From contig CACXUM010000010.1 in assembly GCA_902770835.1 (NCBI GenBank), positions 1-64,000 of the forward strand: 64,000 bases of DNA. Reading direction: 5' to 3'. The notes beneath the pieces are model-generated. The model saw only the letters and a list, made by a program, of their open reading frames with translations. It did not search any database and was not told the origin of the DNA. Source of the DNA: an uncultured Bacteroidia bacterium (GTDB taxonomy: Bacteria > Bacteroidota > Bacteroidia > Bacteroidales > F082). Position numbers and translations under genes: made by a program. Below are positions 1-6,884 of this stretch, in pieces. Position 1 is the stretch's first letter, and each line of letters begins with the position of its first letter.

Positions 1-37
1 ACAAAAGAAACAACAAAAGTAAAAAGGAGAACATAAA

Positions 38-1669
38 ATGAAGAAAATCAGCATGATTCTGATGGCTTTTGCATTGGCCATGATGATGTCGCAATGCAAA
101 AAGAACGAAGGGCAACCGACTTCCAACGATGAGGTTGTGACCATCACCCTTGACGTGAAACAAAACAACGGTTCAAAAGTGGTGGTGAATCCCAATACGG
201 GCACGGTCGACTTTGAAACTGGCGACAAGATTTATGTGGGCAGCGGTGGCAAGTATGTCGGATTCCTGACTCACAACGGCACCAACTTCAGCGGCAACAT
301 CACCAACCCGACTGAAAACCAACCTTTGCAATTCTATTTCCTCGGCAATGTAACCCCACAAGAAACCCTTTCCGCAGGGACAACAGAGGAATGTTCGGTA
401 ATCATCAGCGACCAGACGGAGCATCTGCCTGTGATTTCGTGTGCGGCATCCAACGAAAACTATGTTTCTGGCGTAACGGCCTATTCCGCCCATTTGCTGA
501 ACAAATGCGCCTTGGTAAAGTTCAATGTAACCACGCCATCCAATGCCGCCATTTGCATTACAGGAATGAAAAACAAGGTGACGGTGGATTTCACACAAAA
601 CACGATGACACCCAGCCAAGATGGTGATGGTGTAATTATGCTACCCGCTGGAAGTGGTGAGAATGTTGAGAAATGGGCAATTTTGTTGCCACAAGAGGCT
701 TTGGAGGAAGGTGAAGAAGGGACGGCATATTCTGAAGATGGGAATTATACAGGAGTACGCTCTGCCATCCCTATTATTTCTGAAAATGACTTTTTAGGAG
801 ACGGCATAGCCTTCTCAATTAACGCCTTTATAATTGAAGGAGCCGTAAATGGATTATTTTCGGTAAGTGAGACAAAACAGGTTTATTTTTCGCAAGGCAA
901 TTTGCAATATCAGGCTTCTACTAATACATGGAAATTTGCCGAATACCAGTATGATTATATTGGTGATGCCAATCAAAACATCTCCCAGACTTACAGTGGT
1001 TGGATAGATTTGTTTGGTTGGGGTACAAGCGGCTATCATAATCCAAATGACCAGCATAATTTGAACTATCACCCATGGTCCATTGCTACATCTGGTTATG
1101 GCTCGACTTTAAACTATTATGGCTATGGCCCTTCAATCAATATGCCTTCACCTAGTTTGACAGGTAGTTCAGCAAATTATGATTGGGGAGTATACAATTC
1201 TATATGCAACGCTGGCAACACTGCCAATCAATGGCGCACTTTGACATATGGAGAATGGAACTATGTTTTCTTTAATCGCACTACCGTTTCAGGCATACGC
1301 TATGCCAAAGCGAAGGTGTCAAATGTGAATGGCGTAATCTTGCTTCCTGACAATTGGAGCAATAACACTTTTGAGTTAAACAACACAAACAATATCGAAA
1401 TCGGCTATGGTAGTAATAACTTGACTGCATCGCAGTGGACAACACTCGAGAATGCAGGTGCTGTCTTTCTTCCTGCGGCTGGCTATAGGAATGGGACTAC
1501 AACAGGTAACACAGCAGGGGTTGGTGGATATTATTGGACGGCATCAACTACATATGGTAATTATACTGCCGCGTGCTATTTATATTTCAGCGATAGTTAT
1601 TTTTATATAAATGACAATTGGGCTCGCTACTTTGGATTCTCTGTACGCCTTGTTAGTAATATGGAATGA
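38..1669 (+). CDS. Exported lipoprotein with C-terminal FISUMP-like domain
   Basis: The 543-residue product starts with a Lys-Lys signal peptide ending at Cys20, so it is probably a lipoprotein, although Gln before the cysteine is unusual. An AAGGAGA Shine-Dalgarno-like stretch at 24-30 supports the start. Residues 30-270 are beta-rich and Thr/Asn-rich, as in Bacteroidales surface fimbrillin-like or Ig-like regions. From about residue 275 the protein has the YFSQGNLQY, WIDLFGWGTSGY and YYWTAS motifs and ends with GFSVRLV. This resembles the Fibrobacter succinogenes major paralogous (FISUMP) domain and related gut Bacteroidales surface proteins. The first ~650 bp look more GC-rich than the rest, which suggests a domain joined from elsewhere. 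No enzymatic function can be assigned. Confidence 0.75.
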   Translation: MKKISMILMAFALAMMMSQCKKNEGQPTSNDEVVTITLDVKQNNGSKVVVNPNTGTVDFETGDKIYVGSGGKYVGFLTHNGTNFSGNITNPTENQPLQFYFLGNVTPQETLSAGTTEECSVIISDQTEHLPVISCAASNENYVSGVTAYSAHLLNKCALVKFNVTTPSNAAICITGMKNKVTVDFTQNTMTPSQDGDGVIMLPAGSGENVEKWAILLPQEALEEGEEGTAYSEDGNYTGVRSAIPIISENDFLGDGIAFSINAFIIEGAVNGLFSVSETKQVYFSQGNLQYQASTNTWKFAEYQYDYIGDANQNISQTYSGWIDLFGWGTSGYHNPNDQHNLNYHPWSIATSGYGSTLNYYGYGPSINMPSPSLTGSSANYDWGVYNSICNAGNTANQWRTLTYGEWNYVFFNRTTVSGIRYAKAKVSNVNGVILLPDNWSNNTFELNNTNNIEIGYGSNNLTASQWTTLENAGAVFLPAAGYRNGTTTGNTAGVGGYYWTASTTYGNYTAACYLYFSDSYFYINDNWARYFGFSVRLVSNME

Positions 1670-1894
1670 ATCAACGCGTTAGGCAATTTGCATTAATGCT
1701 TTCATGTGGTACTTTTATATGACTGAATTTGCAATCTATCCAATCCAAGTATAAGACTTTACAACAAAACGATGGAACTTCAAAAATTCCGCCGTTTTTG
1801 GTGAATACTTACGGATTGAAATACTCCAGTTCTTCCGAATTTGCAATTTGGAAGTCCTGAATATCAGCATTTGCAATGCACGAATGAATAATGT

Positions 1895-1982
1895 GGCTGC
1901 CGTGGTACGACAGCCCTACAGCCTGGGCGGGGTGGTGTAGGGCTGTCACAAGGTTGCTGAACCTGTCGAAGTATTGTGGCAG
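1895..1982. repeat. Palindromic repeat family A, copy 1, interrupted by a second repeat
   Basis: The left arm at 1895-1920 contains GACAGCCCTACA and the right arm begins at 1936 with TGTAGGGCTGTCACA. The right arm is interrupted by about 24 bp (1951-1973) containing CTGAACCTGTCGAAG, then resumes with TGTGGCAGC. Other copies of family A are at 26704-26774 and 42323-42348. Apart from this element and the hairpin at 2012-2056, no gene is visible in 1670-2089. Confidence 0.75.
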
Positions 1983-2011
1983 CTGCTTGTTTGTGTCACA
2001 TTTATTGATGT

Positions 2012-2056
2012 TTTTATCGGCAGGGGTTGCATTTCATTTCACCCCTGCCGATAAAA
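2012..2056. other. Perfect 15-bp stem hairpin
   Basis: TTTTATCGGCAGGGG (2012-2026) is exactly complementary to CCCCTGCCGATAAAA (2042-2056), with a 15-nt loop. On either strand the hairpin starts with T residues and ends with A residues, so it lacks the 3' U-tract of an intrinsic terminator. It lies 34 bp beyond the stop codon of the toxin gene. It may be a palindromic element or an mRNA-stabilising structure. Confidence 0.6.
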
Positions 2057-2089
2057 CAGAGCATATAATCCGATAAATCGAAAAAGAGA

Positions 2090-2383
2090 TTACAAATGCC
2101 GCCCAAAATCCATCCGCTCGTGGAGGATTCGGACAATTTCCACGCCATCTTCAACGAGAATGTAGAAAATCAAATGCTTGTGGATGCGGTGACCAAATAG
2201 TCCTGGCATGATTTCCTTGTATTCCCTGTCCAAATAGGTAGGGTGATTTGCGACATCTTGACAGGCTTCTACCAACTCATGATAATAAAAGTCCGCTTGA
2301 TTTTCCGACCAAGTTTCTTGTGTGTACAACCAATTGGAATCGAGGTCGTCGACGGCTTTGTTGGAAAAATGGAATTTAGCCAT
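2090..2383 (-). CDS. ParE/RelE-family toxin
   Basis: A 97-residue basic protein of the size and pattern of ParE/RelE toxins: an N-terminal helical pair, a central HPTYLDREYKEI segment, and a C-terminal strand motif HLIFYILVEDGVEIVRILHERMD. It is the second gene of a two-gene operon and overlaps the antitoxin gene by 8 bp, the usual translationally coupled antitoxin-first order. ParE members inhibit gyrase while RelE members cut mRNA; the sequence alone does not decide which applies. Confidence 0.85.
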   Translation of the reverse strand: MAKFHFSNKAVDDLDSNWLYTQETWSENQADFYYHELVEACQDVANHPTYLDREYKEIMPGLFGHRIHKHLIFYILVEDGVEIVRILHERMDFGRHL

Positions 2384-2624
2384 TGCGACGGGAGGCTTTC
2401 AATTGCTTCAAGTGTTCCTCTGGATCAAAGTCCTCACAAATGCCACTATCAAGGCCTTCTTGGATAGCAGCTTTCAAAAGAGCAATTTTCTTTTCATCCT
2501 CCTCCAACCGACGAAGGCCAGCACGAATGACCTCGCTGGCATTGTTGTATCTGCCGCAGAGGATGCTGTTTTTGATAAACTCCTCATAATGAGGCCCTAA
2601 AGATACTGTCACTGTCCTACCCAT
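2376..2624 (-). CDS. ParD/CopG-family antitoxin
   Basis: An 82-residue protein with an N-terminal ribbon-helix-helix pattern (TVTVSLGPHYEEFI, then NASEVIRAGLRRLEE), typical of ParD antitoxins that bind DNA as dimers. The acidic C-terminal part (GICEDFDPEEHL) is the expected toxin-binding region. ATG at 2622-2624 follows a TAnnTTTG promoter at 2650-2657. The pair is probably autorepressed by the antitoxin-toxin complex, as is known for this family. Confidence 0.88.
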   Translation of the reverse strand: MGRTVTVSLGPHYEEFIKNSILCGRYNNASEVIRAGLRRLEEDEKKIALLKAAIQEGLDSGICEDFDPEEHLKQLKASRRNG

Positions 2625-2649
2625 AACACTTGGATTATTGTCTGCGCTG

Positions 2650-2657
2650 CAAATGTA
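2650..2657 (-). promoter_or_regulatory. Promoter -7 element of the toxin-antitoxin operon
   Basis: On the minus strand this reads TACATTTG, matching the Bacteroidota TAnnTTTG element, 25 nt before the antitoxin start codon. Confidence 0.6.
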
Positions 2658-2707
2658 AGAATATTTCTTATCTCAAGAACAAAAAAGCATAGAATTGTTT
2701 TTTTTCC

Positions 2708-2715
2708 TATTTTTG
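2708..2715 (+). promoter_or_regulatory. Promoter -7 element of the deiminase gene
   Basis: TATTTTTG, a perfect TAnnTTTG element, 25 nt upstream of the start codon at 2741. Confidence 0.65.
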
Positions 2716-2740
2716 CCGCAAATTTTTCAACCTAATAGCA

Positions 2741-5044
2741 ATGAAAAAATCTCTATCAATTTTCACTCTTTTGCTCTTGATGGCCGCCACGATGCAGGCC
2801 CAAGACGAACTCCCCCTGACCCCCTCAAAAGGGGGAAAACCCGACTGGATGAGATGGCACTATCTCTCCGAGGAAGAAATGTACGACACCTCGCGTGGCC
2901 TCAACTTCGTCGAGACCGACCCGCCGGCGGGCGAGCCGCGTTTTGTGGCCGAGTTTGAACCCATGCAAGGCGTGATGATCCGCTACCCCTTGGGCATCCC
3001 GACGAGCCTTGTGGCGCAACTTTCGAACAACTGCATGGTGTATTGCATCGTCAGCACCTCGCAACAAAACCAAGCCCAGAACAGTTTCCAAAACGCGGGC
3101 GTCAACATGAGCAACGTGACCTTCGTCAATGCGCCGACCGATTCTTACTGGGTGCGCGACTATGGCCCGTGGTACATCTTCGAGGACCGCAACCCCGCCA
3201 TCGTCGACAACATCTACAACCGCCCGCGCCCCAACGACGACAACATCTCGGGCGTGTTCGCCAACTATTGGAACATCCCAATGTACGGCATGAACCTCCA
3301 GCACACCGGCGGCAACATGATGGAGGACGGCAGAGGCCACGGCGTGAGCGACGACCTCGTGTTTCAGGAAAACAATTACAACGAGGAGAATGTCCGAAAC
3401 AAGATGCGCGACTACCTCGGCATCGACCCTTATCACGTCACCATCGACCCGCAAGGCGACTACATCGCCCACGTCGATTGCTGGGGCAAATACCTCGCTC
3501 CCGACAAAATCTTGATTGCGCAACTGCCGCAAAGCAATCCCCGCTACCAGTATTATGAAGAAGTGGCCGAATACTTCGAGAACACCAACTGCTGCTGGGG
3601 TTATCCCTATCGCGTGTATCGCGTCCAAGAACCCGGCGGCTACACTTTGGCCCCCTACACCAACAGCCTGATTCTCAACAAGACCGTTTATGTGCCGATG
3701 GGCACCAACAATACTTACAATCAAGACGCCATTGCCGTTTATCAAGAGGCTATGCCGGGTTATGAAATCGTTGGCGTGAACGGCGGCTCGGCCGGCTGGG
3801 AAAACACCGATGCCCTGCACTGCCGCACCCGGGGTGTGATGGATTTCAATATGCTCTTTGTGGACCACCGCAATGTGCTGCACGGCGAGCAAGAATGGCA
3901 GGAATCCATTCCCGTTGTTTCCAAGTTTATCGCTTACAGCGGTGCCAATTTGAAGCAAGACTCACTCCTTGTTTATTATAGCATCGATGGGGGCACTTAC
4001 CAAACAGCCCACATGACCGCAACGGGTAACCCCGATGAGTATGTAGGTTACATCACAGGCTATCAAGGTGGCTCCGAGATTGACTATTATGTGTTTGGTG
4101 CCGACGAATCGGGACACCGCTACACGCAGCCCGTCTTCGCCGACCTCGACCCGCACCATTTCACGATGGCGGCGCATCAGCCAAGCGGAGAATTGACTAT
4201 TACTCCTGATACGCTGTGGTTTGAACATAATGGCGACGAACAGGCTTTTACCATCGAAAACCAGACCAACACTGTTGTTCTAATCAACGCCATAACGGAG
4301 GAAGGCGGTTATTTGCTTCCTGACACTCCCAACCTTCCCTACAACTTGCAAGTTGGGGAATCCATTTCGGTTGGTTTCCTTTTCAGTTTTCCGCTAAAAA
4401 CGAACCGTGCATCTGATGATTATGTTTCAAGTTTGATAAAGGTTCAGACCTCTGTCGGAGAAAAGTTTGTGACCGCTATGATAAGCAGACAAGGTATGGT
4501 GAATTTCGTTTACCAAAATGAAATGTATTTTGATGACCCAACTATGGTCATTGAATCAAGTTTCTTCAATAAATCTGTTTTTGTTCCTACAATCAGGGTT
4601 TTATCCATTGCCGAGAAAGACACTGATTATCTGAATATTGAAACAAACCCCACTCCACCTTTCGATTTGGAATTCGATGGCGACGAAGCCTTTATGTTCG
4701 TGAGTTTGAAGGATTTCGCAAAAGGCTATGTGCAAACAAGCATCGAAATCGAAACTGACTATGGTATCTTTGAGATTGCCGTCCACATTAATGAAGACAT
4801 CCTCTCTGTCAACGAACTCTCCTCCGAAGCCAAACTCTACCCCAACCCGACCACGGGCCAATTCACCGTGGAAGGCGCGAATGTGGCCAAAGTGGAGGTG
4901 TATAACCTCGTCGGACAGAAGGTACACGAGGCTGAAGGCAAGACCATCAGCATCGATGCCACCGAATGGAACAAGGGCATCTATTTGGTCAATATCATTG
5001 AACAGAGCGGTGCCGTCGTGACCAAGAAATTGGTGGTGAGATAA
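2741..5044 (+). CDS. Secreted peptidylarginine deiminase-like protein with T9SS sorting domain
   Basis: 767 residues. A signal peptide (1-20, ending MQAQ) is followed by a Porphyromonas-type agmatine/peptidylarginine deiminase domain at about 65-400. Candidate catalytic residues are Asp140 in WVRDYGPW, His244 and Asp246 in HVDCWGKY, Asn308 in YTNSL and Cys361 in ALHCRTRG. These fit the order of the P. gingivalis PPAD residues as I recall them (D130, H236, D238, N297, C351). Arg161 and Arg163 in NRPRPND correspond to the pair that binds the C-terminal carboxylate in PPAD. Two beta domains follow (about 400-480 and 485-690). A C-terminal type IX sorting domain begins KLYPNPTTGQF near residue 704 and ends KKLVVR. 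It is therefore probably exported to the surface and converts arginine to citrulline plus ammonia. A free-agmatine deiminase role is less likely because of the secretion signals. The 4190-4790 segment looks more AT-rich than its flanks. Confidence 0.85.
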   Translation: MKKSLSIFTLLLLMAATMQAQDELPLTPSKGGKPDWMRWHYLSEEEMYDTSRGLNFVETDPPAGEPRFVAEFEPMQGVMIRYPLGIPTSLVAQLSNNCMVYCIVSTSQQNQAQNSFQNAGVNMSNVTFVNAPTDSYWVRDYGPWYIFEDRNPAIVDNIYNRPRPNDDNISGVFANYWNIPMYGMNLQHTGGNMMEDGRGHGVSDDLVFQENNYNEENVRNKMRDYLGIDPYHVTIDPQGDYIAHVDCWGKYLAPDKILIAQLPQSNPRYQYYEEVAEYFENTNCCWGYPYRVYRVQEPGGYTLAPYTNSLILNKTVYVPMGTNNTYNQDAIAVYQEAMPGYEIVGVNGGSAGWENTDALHCRTRGVMDFNMLFVDHRNVLHGEQEWQESIPVVSKFIAYSGANLKQDSLLVYYSIDGGTYQTAHMTATGNPDEYVGYITGYQGGSEIDYYVFGADESGHRYTQPVFADLDPHHFTMAAHQPSGELTITPDTLWFEHNGDEQAFTIENQTNTVVLINAITEEGGYLLPDTPNLPYNLQVGESISVGFLFSFPLKTNRASDDYVSSLIKVQTSVGEKFVTAMISRQGMVNFVYQNEMYFDDPTMVIESSFFNKSVFVPTIRVLSIAEKDTDYLNIETNPTPPFDLEFDGDEAFMFVSLKDFAKGYVQTSIEIETDYGIFEIAVHINEDILSVNELSSEAKLYPNPTTGQFTVEGANVAKVEVYNLVGQKVHEAEGKTISIDATEWNKGIYLVNIIEQSGAVVTKKLVVR

Positions 5045-5073
5045 GTTTTATCCCTTTCGGGTGAAAAGTCGAG

Positions 5074-5102
5074 AATCCCTGAACGCCGTTTCGGGGATTT
5101 TT
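5074..5102 (+). terminator. Intrinsic terminator of the deiminase gene
   Basis: AATCCC (5074-5079) pairs with GGGATT (5094-5099) and is followed by a T-run. The T-run directly adjoins the promoter of the next gene. Confidence 0.6.
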
Positions 5103-5104
5103 GC

Positions 5105-5112
5105 TATTTTTG
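5105..5112 (+). promoter_or_regulatory. Promoter -7 element of the 5134 lipoprotein gene
   Basis: TATTTTTG, a perfect TAnnTTTG element 21 nt before the ATG at 5134. It may also serve the efflux genes downstream, since no other such element is obvious before 5721. Confidence 0.6.
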
Positions 5113-5133
5113 CGACAACAAATCACAGTCATT

Positions 5134-5637
5134 ATGAAAAGAATCCTGTTTATTCTCATCTGTGGCCTTTTCGCCTTCACTTCCTGCCAAAAACGTGGTA
5201 TGAATCTGTTTCGCGGCGACTACAGTTTCAAGACCTCGGGCAGCGTCACTTTGGACGAAATCGTGACCAACGGCGAAGAAGGCGACTCGTTCACCGTCAG
5301 TCTGCCCAACGAGATCGGACAATTGGAAATCAGCGTCTTGGGCAATGAAAAAGACAGTGTCGTTGTGGTGATGAACACTATGGGCGGCGAGGTTGTGGTC
5401 ACCCACGCCCTTTGCCAAGACAACAAAATCTTCTTCCGCGACTTTACGAAAAACACCCTGCTTTTCACCGGCGACTCCATCTCACTGAAAAACGAGGTGC
5501 GCGTCAGTGCATCGGGGCAGATGTATGAAGACAACACGCTCATTATCAATATGATTTATGACGGTGAAGCCGAAACCAATGAGCGTAATTTCAAGATTCA
5601 CGGCGACAACATCCGTATGGCGGCAATAAGGAATTAA
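5134..5637 (+). CDS. Small lipoprotein of unknown function
   Basis: 167 residues. The signal peptide MKRILFILICGLFAF is followed by the lipobox TSC (Cys at residue 18). The remainder is beta-rich with alternating hydrophobic residues (SGSVTLDEIV, DSVVVVMNTMGGEVVV) and no enzyme motif. ATG at 5134 is preferred over an upstream in-frame TTG because the signal peptide and promoter spacing fit it. It precedes the efflux genes on the same strand. I do not recognise the family. Confidence 0.7.
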   Translation: MKRILFILICGLFAFTSCQKRGMNLFRGDYSFKTSGSVTLDEIVTNGEEGDSFTVSLPNEIGQLEISVLGNEKDSVVVVMNTMGGEVVVTHALCQDNKIFFRDFTKNTLLFTGDSISLKNEVRVSASGQMYEDNTLIINMIYDGEAETNERNFKIHGDNIRMAAIRN

Positions 5638-5640
5638 TTA

Positions 5641-5705
5641 GGACACGAGACCACGAAACGCGAGACACGAGACTGTCCCGCGTCCCGTGTCCCGCAGTCC
5701 CGCGT
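5641..5705. repeat. Palindromic GACACGAGAC / GTCCCGTGTC repeat
   Basis: A 65-bp stretch of alternating CACGAGAC and GTCCCGTGTCCCGC motifs can fold on itself with G-U pairs. It fills the gap between the 5134 lipoprotein and the adaptor gene. Confidence 0.6.
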
Positions 5706-5720
5706 CAAAAAAACACTGAA

Positions 5721-6779
5721 ATGAAAACCAAATACATCCTATGGCTCCTCCCCTTGCTGATGGCAGCCTGCAATGATAGAGAACCGAGCCAAATCAAGGA
5801 AAAACTCTTGGGCGGTCCTGCCGAGGAGCGCGTCATTCCTGTTGGCGTTCAGGTGATTGACGAAGTGAGCGGCATTGTCAGCAACACCTATCCGGGCTAT
5901 TTGGAGGAAGGGCAGTCGGTGGAGATGGCCTTCAAATATGGTGGCACCTTGCAACAACTCAACGTGAAGCAAGGCAGCCGCGTAAGGAAAGGGCAAACGC
6001 TGGCGCGTGTGTCGTCGCCACAAATGGAAAGCACCCAACGCTCGGCGCAAGCCACCCTCGAACAAGCGCAAGACGCCTACGACCGCCTGAAAAAGGTGTA
6101 CGACAACGGCAGCCTGCCCGAAATCAAGTGGCGCGAGATGGTCGCCAACCTCGAAAAAGCCCAGTCCGCACTGGATTTGGCCAACGCTATGCTTGAAGAC
6201 AACACGATTGCGGCACCTTTCGACGGCACCATTGCCTCCGTCAATGCCGAAATCGGGGAAAACATCGCGCCGCTGAAGCCTGTCATACGCATCATTAATA
6301 CGAAAGGTATGGCCGTGAAAATCTCCGTGCCCGAAAACGAAATCGCCAAGGTGCAGGTGGGCGACACCGCCGAGGTCGTCATCCCCGCCTTGGGCGAGAA
6401 ACGCTTGATTGGCAAAGTGATAGAGAAAAGTATGACCGCTTCGCTGCTCACGCATAGTTATCCCGTCAAGGTGCTTATCGAGCAACCCGACAAGGAACTC
6501 GCGCCCGGAATGATTGGCAAAGTGGTGCTGAAAGCCGATGTCAGCAAGGGCATCGTCGTACCTGCCAACGCGGTTTTGATAAATCAGGAAGGGAAGTTCG
6601 TTTGGGTGGATGAGGACGGTCGCGCCACGCGGCGGAAAATCACGCTTGCGGGTTATTCCGGCACGGGAGTCATCGTCAGCGAAGGCTTGCAAGTCGGCGA
6701 CAAGGTCATTGTGGAAGGCTACCAGAAAGTGAGTGAAGGAATGAAAGTAGAAGAAACCCTCCTCAACAAGGGGTCATGA
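5721..6779 (+). CDS. RND efflux periplasmic adaptor (membrane fusion protein)
   Basis: 352 residues with a lipoprotein signal (LLMAAC, Cys at residue 17). The order is typical of HlyD/AcrA-type adaptors: a first half-lipoyl segment (GGTLQQLNVKQGSRVRKGQ, about 75-95), an alpha-hairpin at about 100-160 with QATLEQAQDAYDRLKK, a second half-lipoyl segment (TIAAPFDGTIASVNAEIGE, about 165-185), then beta-barrel and membrane-proximal domains ending near residue 345. It would link the inner-membrane pump encoded next to an outer-membrane channel. The stop codon lies inside a 20-bp perfect palindrome. Confidence 0.92.
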   Translation: MKTKYILWLLPLLMAACNDREPSQIKEKLLGGPAEERVIPVGVQVIDEVSGIVSNTYPGYLEEGQSVEMAFKYGGTLQQLNVKQGSRVRKGQTLARVSSPQMESTQRSAQATLEQAQDAYDRLKKVYDNGSLPEIKWREMVANLEKAQSALDLANAMLEDNTIAAPFDGTIASVNAEIGENIAPLKPVIRIINTKGMAVKISVPENEIAKVQVGDTAEVVIPALGEKRLIGKVIEKSMTASLLTHSYPVKVLIEQPDKELAPGMIGKVVLKADVSKGIVVPANAVLINQEGKFVWVDEDGRATRRKITLAGYSGTGVIVSEGLQVGDKVIVEGYQKVSEGMKVEETLLNKGS

Positions 6780-6868
6780 CCCCTTGTCCCTACCGGACGA
6801 AAGGCGAAACATCGCCAACAATGGGGCTTGCCCCATTGTCCCTACCGGACGACCCTACTGGACGAATG
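6767..6868. repeat. Duplicated hairpin plus TCCCTACCGGACGA unit
   Basis: A perfect palindrome at 6767-6786 (CAAGGGGTCA and its complement) is followed by TCCCTACCGGACGA. A second hairpin at 6819-6838 (CAATGGGGC, TT, GCCCCATTG) is followed by the same 14-mer and then a diverged CCCTACTGGACGA. The array fills the 105 bp between the adaptor and pump genes and could affect relative expression of the two. Confidence 0.75.
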
Positions 6869-6884
6869 AAATGAATAGAAAAAA

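Noticed and set aside
2012-2056. Intrinsic terminator of the toxin-antitoxin operon
   Set aside because: The stem is perfect but is followed by A, not T, on both strands.
1891-2076. A 61-residue open frame
   Set aside because: It runs through the palindromic repeats and hairpin and has no coding signature.
2825-3958. A 377-residue open frame antisense to the deiminase
   Set aside because: Repetitive Val/His/Ala composition typical of an antisense shadow of a GC-rich gene; no motif found.
2741-5044. Ordinary cytoplasmic agmatine deiminase
   Set aside because: A signal peptide and a T9SS sorting domain are present, together with the PPAD-type Arg pair.
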